Source: JALYOC01 sp036675345 (GTDB taxonomy: Bacteria > Myxococcota > Myxococcia > Myxococcales > Myxococcaceae). From it: a stretch of DNA of 64,000 bases. The stretch's first letter is position 1; every line of letters begins with the position of its first letter. The stretch covers positions 310,001-374,000 of the forward strand of contig JAKFFE010000018.1 in assembly GCA_036675345.1 (NCBI GenBank), in the 5' to 3' direction. Both the position numbers and the translations under genes were made by a program. The notes under the pieces were generated by a model. That model was not told where the DNA came from. It did not search any database and saw nothing but the letters and a program-made list of their open reading frames with translations. Positions 8,256 to 17,480 of this stretch are shown here, one piece after another.

Positions 8256-9422
8256 GTGAACTTCGATCGGATCCAGCGCGCCCTCGACCAGGCCCATCGG
8301 GACGCGGAACAGCCCCCACGCACCGTCCCCGCCCCCGCCTCTCCCCCGCGCCGGAGGTTGGCAGTCGGCGATCCCCAGGCGCCGCTGGAGACCTTCCTGC
8401 GCATCCTGGAGGGCCACGGCGCGCTGGGAGAGGACGGCCGCCTCTCCCCCGAGGTCCAGCTGGTCTCGATGGGAGACCACTTCGACTGGGGAAGGCCGGA
8501 GGACCGCCCCCGGGCCATCGGGGAGGGGCTGGCGCTGCTGTCCTGGCTGGCGGCGCACCCGGCGGAGCAGGTGGTGATCCTGCTGGGCAACCACGACCTC
8601 TCCCGGGTCTGCGAGCTGTCCCGGTTCCCGACCGACCAGGCCTATCAGGCGGCGCGGGCCCGGGCGGACGCGCTGTACCGCGGCCCCACCCCGCCGACCC
8701 AGGCCCAGACCCGCGGCTTCCTGGAAGAGTTCCCCTTCCTCTCCTCGGTGGAGGCGCTGGCCCGGGACCTGTCCACCTTCTCGGTGGCCCAGCGGCGGCT
8801 GGTGCAGCGGTTGCTGGAGTCGCACCGGGTGGGGTTGGCCCACGCCCCCACCCCGGACCTGTTGCTGGTCCACGGCGCGGTGACCACCGACGATCTGCAC
8901 CTGCTGGGGATCGCCGACGAGCAGGGACGGCATCCGGAGGTGGTGGCCCACGTCCTCAACGGCTTTCTGCGCCGGGTGGTGGAGGCGTGGGACGGCACCG
9001 AGCCGTTGGATCTCCACCCGCTGCACCAGTTCCAGTCCCGGGACGGCGACGGCCGGGGAATCCTCTACCAGCGGCCGGCGCATCCGGAGCGGTCGGACCC
9101 CCAGGAGGTCTCCGGTCCTCCCCGCCGCCGCTTCGATCCCCGCGCGCTGCCCCGGGGACTGACCCAGGCCACCGGGCACATCCGCGACAACAAGTGCCGG
9201 GCGCTGCTGGGGGAGTGGGTGCGGGACCCGGCCCCCCCGCAGGAGGGGGCGCTGCGGACCCTGCGCACCGACGGCACCCGGGTGGAGTACGCGGTGGGCG
9301 TCCCCACCCTGGGCCCGGAGGAGTCGGGGATCATCTTCCTGGACGGGGGGATGAACTGGACCGCCCCCGAGCACTACCAGCTGCTGGATCTGGACCGACG
9401 GGCACCCGCCGCCCGGCGTTGA
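8256..9422 (+). CDS. Calcineurin-like metallophosphoesterase
   Basis: 388 residues from GTG 8256. An in-frame ATG at 8154 adds 34 residues that look non-coding. Family motifs in order are GDPQAP (first metal site), VSMGDHFDWG (GDxxDxG), ILLGNHDLSRV (GNHD) and LLVHGAV (GH-type). The first motif has Gln where many members have His (GDxH). Cytoplasmic, with no signal peptide. The substrate cannot be told; the family includes protein phosphatases, Ap4A hydrolases and nucleases. It converges with glmS across a palindromic repeat (9427-9487) that begins 5 bp after its stop codon. Confidence 0.82.
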   Translation: MNFDRIQRALDQAHRDAEQPPRTVPAPASPPRRRLAVGDPQAPLETFLRILEGHGALGEDGRLSPEVQLVSMGDHFDWGRPEDRPRAIGEGLALLSWLAAHPAEQVVILLGNHDLSRVCELSRFPTDQAYQAARARADALYRGPTPPTQAQTRGFLEEFPFLSSVEALARDLSTFSVAQRRLVQRLLESHRVGLAHAPTPDLLLVHGAVTTDDLHLLGIADEQGRHPEVVAHVLNGFLRRVVEAWDGTEPLDLHPLHQFQSRDGDGRGILYQRPAHPERSDPQEVSGPPRRRFDPRALPRGLTQATGHIRDNKCRALLGEWVRDPAPPQEGALRTLRTDGTRVEYAVGVPTLGPEESGIIFLDGGMNWTAPEHYQLLDLDRRAPAARR

Positions 9423-9426
9423 ACCC

Positions 9427-9487
9427 AAAAAGGGGACAGGCTGCATTACTGACGCAGTGCGCCAATAAAGCAGCCTGTCCCCTTTTT
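9427..9487. repeat. Palindromic repeat, copy 1; likely bidirectional terminator
   Basis: Perfect 18-bp inverted repeat: 9427-9444 (AAAAAGGGGACAGGCTGC) and 9470-9487, separated by 25 nt containing a smaller ACTG/CAGT hairpin. The arms end in five A and five T, so a transcript from either strand would form a GC-rich stem followed by U residues, as in a Rho-independent terminator. It sits exactly between the convergent phosphoesterase and glmS genes. Related copies lie at 41901-41957 and 51039-51120. Confidence 0.9.
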
Positions 9488-9568
9488 CCTTTTTCGGGTT
9501 CGGACAGACAACGGCGGCGCGGGGCTCGGACCCCACGCCGCCGGTGCCTGCTGCCACGTGAAGCGTCG

Positions 9569-11404
<1,836 letters not shown>

Positions 11405-11439
11405 GCGTTTCCACCCTCACTCACTCAAGAACGCCCAAT

Positions 11440-11501
11440 GTCTCCGAAACGGGAGACGCGCACCACCGAGGTGGCCATCCGTCGCCTGCACTGCAAGCGA
11501 C
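11440..11501 (-). other. Small hairpins in the glmU-glmS spacer
   Basis: Between the glmU stop and the glmS start lie GTCTCC/GGAGAC (11440-11445 and 11452-11457), CCACC/GGTGG (11463-11467 and 11470-11474) and GTCGC/GCGAC (11481-11485 and 11497-11501). They are short, without a U-tract, and could simply be processing or stability elements in a glmUS transcript. No known riboswitch or glmS ribozyme signature was recognised. Confidence 0.35.
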
Positions 11502-11508
11502 CGGCCAC

Positions 11509-12939
11509 TCAACCTGCCTTGGCAGCGACGTCCTTCGAACTCTTCGTCGCTGCCTCTGCCTCCCGAGCCTTCTTCTTGCTGACCCACCCTTCCTTGTTCG
11601 TCTGGGGGGCACGCGAGAGAGCGAGGCTCAGGGAGGGAACGTCCTGGGTGACCGTGGTCCCGGCGGCCACATAGGCGCCCCGGCCGACCCGGACCGGCGC
11701 CACCAGCTGCGTGTCGCTGCCGATGAAGACCTCGTCCTCCAGCACGGTCTTGAACTTGTTCTTCCCGTCGTAGTTGCAGGTGATGGTTCCCGCCCCGACG
11801 TTCACCCCGGCGCCGATCTCCGCGTCGCCCAGGTACGCCAGGTGGTTGGCCTTGGAGCCCTTGCCGATCACCGTCTTCTTGGTCTCCACGAAGTTGCCCA
11901 GGTGGACCTTCTCCGCCAGCACCGTCCCCGGGCGCAGCCGGGCAAAGGGACCGATCTCGCAGGCCTTGCCCACCTGGGCGTCCTCGAACACCGAGTAGGG
12001 CTTGATGTTGGTGCCCTCGGAGATCAGGGTGTTGGAGAGCACCGACCCCTGGCCAATCCGGACGTTGCCGGCGATCCGGCAGCCGGCGTGGATCGAGACC
12101 CCGGGCGCGATCTCGGTGTCCGGGCCGATCACCACGTCCTCTTCGATGTAGGTGGTCTCCGGATCCGCCAGCGAGACCCCGGCCCGCATGTGGGCCAGGT
12201 TGATCCGGCGGCGCAGCTGCACCGCGCGCTGGGACAGCTCCGCCCGGTCGTTGACCCCGGCGGTCTCGGTGGCGTCCACCGAGAGGGTCTGGATCTCCCC
12301 CTCCGCGGCGGCCATCTCCACCAGGTCGGTGAGGTAGAATTCGCCCTGGGCGTTGCTGCTGCCCACCTTCTCCAGCGAGGCCCACAGGAAGCGGGCGTCC
12401 ACAACGTAGATCCCGGCGTTGCCCTCCTGGATCTTCTTCTGCTCCGGGGTGCAGTCCTTCTGCTCCACGTTGCGGACCACCCGGCCGTTCTCACGGACGA
12501 TCCGCCCGTAGCCGGTGGGATCCTCCAGGTGGGTGGTGACCAGCGCCAGCGGGGCCTTGCCGGCGCGGTAGGCGGCCAGCAGCGCCTGCAGGGTCTCGGT
12601 GCGCAGCAGCGGCACGTCCCCGTAGAGGATCAACACCGGGCCCTGGAAGCCGGCCAGCGCCCCCTGGGCGGACTTCACCGCGTCCGCGGTGCCGCGCTGT
12701 TCCTTCTGGACCGCAAAGCGCAGGTCCTTGTCCGGAAAGTTGGCGGTGATCGCCTGCTGCACCGCTTCGGCCTGGTGGCCCACCACCGCCACCACCGGTG
12801 AGGCCCCGGACTCCAGGGCGCGGACGATCGGGTAGTAACAGAGCGGACGCCCCAGGATCGGGTGAAGCACCTTGGACCGCTCGGACTTCATCCGGGTGCC
12901 TTTTCCGGCACAGAGGACCACTGCAGCGAGGTTGTTCAT
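11509..12939 (-). CDS. glmU: Bifunctional N-acetylglucosamine-1-phosphate uridyltransferase / glucosamine-1-phosphate acetyltransferase
   Basis: 476 residues. The N-terminal nucleotidyltransferase domain shows LCAGKGTRMKS, the GDVPLL metal site and TTHLEDPTGYGRI. From about residue 255 the sequence becomes a left-handed beta-helix of hexapeptide repeats (YIEEDVVIGPDTEIAPGV onwards) with the acetyltransferase signature GTITCNYDGKNKFKT. It acetylates glucosamine-1-phosphate and then makes UDP-GlcNAc. It lies upstream of glmS on the same strand, so these two enzymes of the pathway are co-encoded; the intervening glmM is not in the window. The C-terminal 30 residues are a Lys/Ala-rich tail. Start ATG 12939 gives the family's normal N-terminus. 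Confidence 0.97.
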   Translation of the reverse strand: MNNLAAVVLCAGKGTRMKSERSKVLHPILGRPLCYYPIVRALESGASPVVAVVGHQAEAVQQAITANFPDKDLRFAVQKEQRGTADAVKSAQGALAGFQGPVLILYGDVPLLRTETLQALLAAYRAGKAPLALVTTHLEDPTGYGRIVRENGRVVRNVEQKDCTPEQKKIQEGNAGIYVVDARFLWASLEKVGSSNAQGEFYLTDLVEMAAAEGEIQTLSVDATETAGVNDRAELSQRAVQLRRRINLAHMRAGVSLADPETTYIEEDVVIGPDTEIAPGVSIHAGCRIAGNVRIGQGSVLSNTLISEGTNIKPYSVFEDAQVGKACEIGPFARLRPGTVLAEKVHLGNFVETKKTVIGKGSKANHLAYLGDAEIGAGVNVGAGTITCNYDGKNKFKTVLEDEVFIGSDTQLVAPVRVGRGAYVAAGTTVTQDVPSLSLALSRAPQTNKEGWVSKKKAREAEAATKSSKDVAAKAG

Positions 12940-13058
12940 GGACGCGCGTGGATCTAGGGACCCACCTGGGGAACGTCAACCGCGGGCGGGCATCCACGGC
13001 GACGAAAGCCTTGCACCGGAGGGGCCAACTGGACCCGGAAGGTCCAGCGGAAGACGGT

Positions 13059-13253
13059 TCAGGGCTGCGGCCGGGTGGCCTCGCGGGCGGCGGTGACCTC
13101 CACGGTCAGGCCCGACTCCTGCGCCCGGATCCGGAACTGGGGCCGGAAAAAGCGGGTCAGCGCCAGCGGCGAAGCGGTGCGTACCGGCTGCACCGGAGGC
13201 GGAAAGGCGGGCCCGCCGCCCGGAACGGGACGGCTGACATCAATGACCGACAC
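13059..13253 (-). CDS. Possible small hypothetical protein
   Basis: A 64-residue frame from GTG 13253, with GGGGGA about 8 nt upstream. The C-terminal half (LTRFFRPQFRIRAQESGLTV) has strand-like character. I know no homologue. It fills the 400-bp interval between glmU and the epimerase gene on the same strand, which otherwise holds no gene. It may equally be a chance open frame in G+C-rich DNA, because the same frame stays open upstream inside the epimerase gene. Confidence 0.35.
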   Translation of the reverse strand: MSVIDVSRPVPGGGPAFPPPVQPVRTASPLALTRFFRPQFRIRAQESGLTVEVTAAREATRPQP

Positions 13254-13342
13254 GACGGTATCCCCCACTGCTGTCCGGCTCCGGCCGAGCGGACGAGGCG
13301 GCCAGTTATCAGAGGCGGCGGGGAAAGGCCAACCCGCTTGCC

Positions 13343-14764
13343 TCAGCCGAAGCGCAGCCGGATCGCCTCTGCCCGGTAGCCGAAGATCCGCTTCAGCTGG
13401 GGGGTGATGAACAGCCACTGGGCCAACCGCCCCAGCAGCCCGAAGGGGGCCGCGAAGTACACCCGGTCTTCCATGCGGGTGGAGGCCGTCCCCTCCGGGT
13501 GGAAGCTGTGCTGGTGCCACCAGGTCCGGTAGGGGCCCGCCTCCTGGGCGTCCACGAACAGCCGGCCGGGGTGCCACTGTTCGATATGGGTCCGCCAGCG
13601 CAGGGGCAGCGGCCCCACCTTCAGCCGGTAGTCGATGCGGGCCCCGGTGCCCATCTGCTCCGGGCGCTGGGTGATCTGGAACTGCATCCCGCTGGGGGTG
13701 AGCAGCCCCAGGTTCTCCGGCCGGCAGAAGAAGGCGAACACCTCCTCGGAGGGCAGCGCCACCCGGACCGAGCTTCGGAGCACGAACTTCGGCGCCCGCC
13801 GGTCCAGGTAGGGGGAGGCGGGGCGGTCCTGCTCCACCGGGCCGATCTCCAGATTGGAGGCGAGCACGTCCCGCAGGGCGCCGGACAGCTCCGGAAAGGC
13901 GAAGGTGAAGCCCAGCTGCTGCAGCCGGGTCGGCACCGCGCGCTGGCTGCCCAGCACCGCCGCCGCGGCGGCGCCGAAGCGAAGCTTCAACGCCAGGGCC
14001 GGGACCGGGATCGCCGCCGGACGTCCCAGCGCGTTCCCCACCGCGGTGGCGAACTCGCGCCAGGTGGCCGGGGTGGGGGCGGTGACGTTGTGGGGGCCAC
14101 GGAGGGTGGAGTCGGAGACCGCCCGGGCAATCACCTCCGCCACATCCACCAGGTGGATCCAGGGCACGTAGCCTTGCCCGTCCCCCACCGGCCCTCCCAG
14201 CCCGGCATTGAACAGCGGCAACAGCGGCGCCAACGCCCCACCGTCGCGGCCCAGCACAATCCCGGTCCGCAGGGTGACCACCCGCACCCCCAGGTCGGCG
14301 GCCCGGTTCGCCGCCTCCTCCCAGTCGGTGCACAGCCGGGCCAGGAAGTCGGTGCCGGGGGCGCTGTGCTCGTGCAGGGTCTCGTCCGCCCGGTGGCCAT
14401 AGATGCCCACCGCGCTGGCGGAGACCAGCACCCCCGGGCGTCGGGCCCCGCGGCCCATCGCCGCCACCAACCTCCCGGTCAGCCCGCCCCGGCTGGCGGC
14501 CAGCGCGGCCCGGCGGCGGGCGGTCCACCGCTTACCCACCACCGGCTCTCCCGCAAGGTGGACCACCGCGTCGGCGCGCTGCAGCTGGGCCTCCAACTGG
14601 GCCTCGCCCCCGCCAGCGTCGATCAGCTCCGCCTCCGCGCCCAGCAGCGCGCGGGCCTTGTGGGGGGAGCGGACCCAGGCGGCCAGGGTGTGCCCGTCCC
14701 GCCGCAGCCGCAGCACCACCGCGCGTCCAATCAGCCCTGTTGCTCCGGTGATGAAGATCCGCAT
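13343..14764 (-). CDS. SDR-family epimerase (TIGR01777 type) fused to an SRPBCC/START-like domain
   Basis: 473 residues. Residues 1 to about 300 are an atypical short-chain dehydrogenase: GATGLIG nucleotide-binding loop at 7-13, VHLAGEPVVGKRW, SASAVGIYG with the active-site Tyr, and the C-terminal block ending GALRDVLAS of the YfcH/SDR39U1 family. After a short linker, residues about 315-473 form a second domain (VALPSEEVFAFFCRPENL, TYRTWWHQHSF-like strands) typical of SRPBCC ligand-binding or cyclase folds. Most YfcH homologues end after the first domain, so this is a fusion. The sugar or steroid substrate is unknown. Divergent from the desaturase gene across about 200 bp. Confidence 0.85.
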   Translation of the reverse strand: MRIFITGATGLIGRAVVLRLRRDGHTLAAWVRSPHKARALLGAEAELIDAGGGEAQLEAQLQRADAVVHLAGEPVVGKRWTARRRAALAASRGGLTGRLVAAMGRGARRPGVLVSASAVGIYGHRADETLHEHSAPGTDFLARLCTDWEEAANRAADLGVRVVTLRTGIVLGRDGGALAPLLPLFNAGLGGPVGDGQGYVPWIHLVDVAEVIARAVSDSTLRGPHNVTAPTPATWREFATAVGNALGRPAAIPVPALALKLRFGAAAAAVLGSQRAVPTRLQQLGFTFAFPELSGALRDVLASNLEIGPVEQDRPASPYLDRRAPKFVLRSSVRVALPSEEVFAFFCRPENLGLLTPSGMQFQITQRPEQMGTGARIDYRLKVGPLPLRWRTHIEQWHPGRLFVDAQEAGPYRTWWHQHSFHPEGTASTRMEDRVYFAAPFGLLGRLAQWLFITPQLKRIFGYRAEAIRLRFG

Positions 14765-14964
14765 TCGCCGTCCTCTGCTGGGTGTCCTGGACCTACGCCC
14801 CGCCCCGGAGTGTGTTTCACGGTCCGGCCGATCCTGCGAGCAGCGCCGGCCAGGCGGGCAGTCAGGCGTCGGTTGCTGCTCCCAGCAGTTGGCGTGGGGT
14901 TCGCTGACAAGCCCGTGATGGACCGGTGGCTTCTTTAGGTCTCCTTCACCTTCTCGGAGCGTTC

Positions 14965-16101
14965 GTGTCGTTCGCCAATGCAGCCAAGTTCCAGGCCTCC
15001 GGCCCCCTCCACCAGGACCTCAAGGGCCGGGTGGACGCCTACTTCCAGCAGACCGGGAAGACGCGCCGGGATCAGCCCGGGATGTACCTCAAGAGCGTGC
15101 TGATCCTGGGCTGGTGGGTGGCCTCGTACCTGTTCCTGCTCCTGGTCGCCTCCGGACCGGTGACCCTGGTGCTGGGGTGCGTCTCCCTGGCGCTGGCGAT
15201 GGCCGGGGTGGGCTTCGCCGTCCAGCACGACGCCAATCACGGCGGCTACTCCAACCACAAGCGCGTCAACCGGGCGCTGGCCTTCTTCCTGGACCTGGTC
15301 GGCGGCTCCTCCTACGTCTGGCGCTGGAAGCACAACATCTTCCACCACACCCACACCAACGTGGATGGGCTGGACTCCGACGTGGACATCGCGCCGTTCG
15401 CCCGGTTCGCGCCCACCCAGCGGCGGCGGTCCTTCCATCGCTTCCAGCACTGGTACATGTGGCTGCTGTACGGGCTGCTGGGGCTCAAGTGGCACCTGGT
15501 GGATGACTTCCAGAACGTGATCACCGGGCGGGTGGGCGGTCAGCGAATGCCCCGTCCCCGGGGTTGGTCGCTGGTCGGTTTCCTGGCGGGGAAGGCGGGA
15601 TTCTTCGCCTGGGTGCTGGTGATCCCCTCGATGTTCCACCCGGTGCTGACCGTGGTCCTCACCTATGCGCTCACCGCGGCGATCCTGGGCGTGGTGATCG
15701 CGGTGATCTTCCAGCTGGCGCACTGCGTGGAGGGCACCGGGTTCCCCGCGCTGCCGCTCCGCGGCCGGTTCGAGGTGGACTGGGCCACCCACCAGCTGCA
15801 GACCACGGTGGACTTCGCTCCCCATAACCGGCTGCTGACCTGGTTCCTGGGAGGGCTGAACTTCCAGGTGGTCCATCACCTGTTCCCGCAGGTCTGCCAC
15901 CTGCACTACCCGGCGATCGCCCAGCTGGTCGCGGAGACCTGCCGCGAGCACGGGGTGCCGTACCTCACCCAACCGACCTTCCGCGGCGCGCTGGCCAGCC
16001 ACTTCCGCTGGCTGCGGGCGATGGGCGCCAAGCCGGTCTCGGTGGTGGAGGGAAACCCCGCTCCGGTGGAGACGCAGCCCGGCCGCGCGCTGGCCGCCTG
16101 A
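14965..16101 (+). CDS. Membrane fatty acid desaturase (acyl-lipid type)
   Basis: 378 residues from GTG 14965, chosen because GGAG lies 5-8 nt upstream; an in-frame GTG at 14926 has no such site. Three histidine boxes are visible: HDANH (88-92), HNIFHH (123-128) and QVVHH (301-305), the last with the Gln typical of front-end (delta-5/6-like) desaturases. Four to six membrane helices lie between them. There is no fused cytochrome b5 domain, so it probably takes electrons from ferredoxin or a separate b5. It introduces a double bond into membrane acyl chains at the inner membrane; the position of the bond cannot be told. Confidence 0.9.
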   Translation: MSFANAAKFQASGPLHQDLKGRVDAYFQQTGKTRRDQPGMYLKSVLILGWWVASYLFLLLVASGPVTLVLGCVSLALAMAGVGFAVQHDANHGGYSNHKRVNRALAFFLDLVGGSSYVWRWKHNIFHHTHTNVDGLDSDVDIAPFARFAPTQRRRSFHRFQHWYMWLLYGLLGLKWHLVDDFQNVITGRVGGQRMPRPRGWSLVGFLAGKAGFFAWVLVIPSMFHPVLTVVLTYALTAAILGVVIAVIFQLAHCVEGTGFPALPLRGRFEVDWATHQLQTTVDFAPHNRLLTWFLGGLNFQVVHHLFPQVCHLHYPAIAQLVAETCREHGVPYLTQPTFRGALASHFRWLRAMGAKPVSVVEGNPAPVETQPGRALAA

Positions 16102-16142
16102 TCCTGCTGGCGGGCCGCGGTGGCCGTGGTCACACTGGCCCG

Positions 16143-16202
16143 ATGAGACGGTTCCCCCGATCGCTGGCTGCCGCGGTGCTGCTCACGGTTGACTGCCGGT
16201 GA
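16143..16202 (+). CDS. Possible 19-residue leader peptide coupled to the TSUP permease gene
   Basis: A short frame (MRRFPRSLAAAVLLTVDCR) begins with ATG 16143 and stops with TGA at 16200-16202. That stop overlaps the permease GTG as GTGA. It looks like a short n-region plus hydrophobic segment. It could be a coupling leader peptide, or the remains of an alternative upstream coding start. No clear Shine-Dalgarno is seen before it. It is listed because the permease itself has no obvious ribosome-binding site. Confidence 0.3.
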   Translation: MRRFPRSLAAAVLLTVDCR

Positions 16203-16972
16203 GCTTCGTCGAACCCTGGGAGCTGGCGCTGTTGGTGGCCGCCTCGCTGGTGGCGGGCACGGTGGACGCGATCGCCGGAGGCGGAGGACTGCTCACCCTG
16301 CCGGCGCTGCTGGCCACCGGGATGCCTGCCCATCTGGCGCTGGGGACCAACAAGGGGCAGTCGGTGTTCGGCTCCCTGGCTGCGCTGGTGCGGTTCGCGC
16401 GCGCGGGGATGATCGACTGGCACCGGGCCCGCGCGTCATTCCCGCTGGGCCTGGTGGGATCGCTGGGTGGGGCAGCCCTGGTGCTGTGGGTGCCGCCCTC
16501 GGTGCTGCGCCCGCTGGTGCTGGTGATGCTGGTGGGCGCGGCCGGGTATCTGCTCCTGCGCCGCTCCGGGCCTCGCCCCGGACAGCTGGCGCGCACCCTC
16601 ACTCCCCGCCACCGGCTGCTGGCGGCGGGCGGAATCGCGCTGGGCCTGGGGCTGTACGACGGCTTCTTCGGGCCCGGCACCGGGACCTTCCTGATCCTGG
16701 CCTTCGTGGCGGTGTTCGGAGACACGCTGCAGAAGGCCTCCGCCGACGCCAAGGTGGTGAACTTCGCCTCCAACCTGGCGGCGGTGGCGCTGTTCGGGTC
16801 CCAGGGCACGATCCTGTGGTGGATCTCACTGCCGATGGCCGCGGGTCAGCTGACCGGGGGCTGGATCGGCGCGCACCTGGCGATCAAGGGCGGAGACGTC
16901 CTGGTCCGGCGGGTGGTGCTGGGGGTGGTGCTGGCGCTGGTGGTGAAGCTTGGCTGGGACCTGTGGGGCTAA
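16199..16972 (+). CDS. TSUP-family (TauE/SafE) membrane transporter
   Basis: 257 residues, almost entirely hydrophobic with about eight membrane helices in two repeats. The first repeat has AGTVDAIAGGGGLLTLP followed by ALGTNKGQSVFGS, and the second has GLYDGFFGPGTGTFL and KVVNFASNLAA, the twin signatures of the sulfite/sulfonate exporter (TSUP) family. Family members move small anionic organosulfur compounds or carboxylates across the inner membrane; the substrate here is unknown. Start GTG 16199 gives the normal family length; the codon overlaps a 19-residue open frame. Its stop is 4 bp from that of the convergent panD gene. Confidence 0.9.
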   Translation: MSFVEPWELALLVAASLVAGTVDAIAGGGGLLTLPALLATGMPAHLALGTNKGQSVFGSLAALVRFARAGMIDWHRARASFPLGLVGSLGGAALVLWVPPSVLRPLVLVMLVGAAGYLLLRRSGPRPGQLARTLTPRHRLLAAGGIALGLGLYDGFFGPGTGTFLILAFVAVFGDTLQKASADAKVVNFASNLAAVALFGSQGTILWWISLPMAAGQLTGGWIGAHLAIKGGDVLVRRVVLGVVLALVVKLGWDLWG

Positions 16973-16976
16973 CGGC

Positions 16977-17375
16977 TCAGGCCCGGACCGGCAGCCGCCG
17001 CTGGGGGCCCGGCACCTCTTCCCCCTGCTGGACGATCCGGTTGTCCCGGTCCACGAACACCACCGTCGGCTTCCAGGTGCGGGCCTCGTGCTCCTCCACC
17101 TCGGCGAAGGTGGCCAGGATCACCAGCTCCCCGGGCTTCATCAGGTGGGCGGCCGCGCCGTTGATGCAGATCACCCCGCTGCCCCGCGCCCCCTCCAGCA
17201 CGTAGGTCTCCAGGCGGGTCCCACTGGTGACGTTCCAGATCGCGACCTTCTCGTACTGCAGGAAGCCGGCGGCCTCGATCAGGTCCAGATCGATGGTGAC
17301 CGAGCCTTCATAGTCCACGTCCGCCTGGGTGACCGTGGCGCGGTGGATCTTCGACTTGAACATGATTCGTCGCAT
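16977..17375 (-). CDS. panD: Aspartate 1-decarboxylase proenzyme
   Basis: 132 residues from ATG 17375 (ATG 17363 is an alternative). The N-terminus MRRIMFKSKIHRATVT matches the family, and YEGS places the self-cleavage site at Gly24-Ser25, where Ser25 becomes the pyruvoyl cofactor. NGAAAHL and the ILATF strand follow as in PanD. The enzyme converts aspartate to beta-alanine for pantothenate and CoA synthesis. The C-terminal extension after about 115 (VFVDRDNRIV onward) is normal in length. No other pan gene is adjacent. The upstream in-frame sequence to 17468 is not needed for the fold. Confidence 0.96.
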   Translation of the reverse strand: MRRIMFKSKIHRATVTQADVDYEGSVTIDLDLIEAAGFLQYEKVAIWNVTSGTRLETYVLEGARGSGVICINGAAAHLMKPGELVILATFAEVEEHEARTWKPTVVFVDRDNRIVQQGEEVPGPQRRLPVRA

Positions 17376-17480
17376 GGGTTCTGGCGCAACGATTAGCAGC
17401 CACCCTCGCCCCCCGCCACGATCGGCGGGGGTCACCGCCAGCCGGAGCAGCGGCCAGGCGGGCGGCACCCACTCCCGGTC

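Noticed and set aside
9427..9487. Palindromic repeat as part of a CRISPR array
   Set aside because: The copies are far apart, dispersed and differ in length; there are no spacers and no cas genes.
11405..11508. Possible glmS ribozyme
   Set aside because: The short hairpins do not match the ribozyme core that I know, and that ribozyme is mainly found in Gram-positive bacteria.
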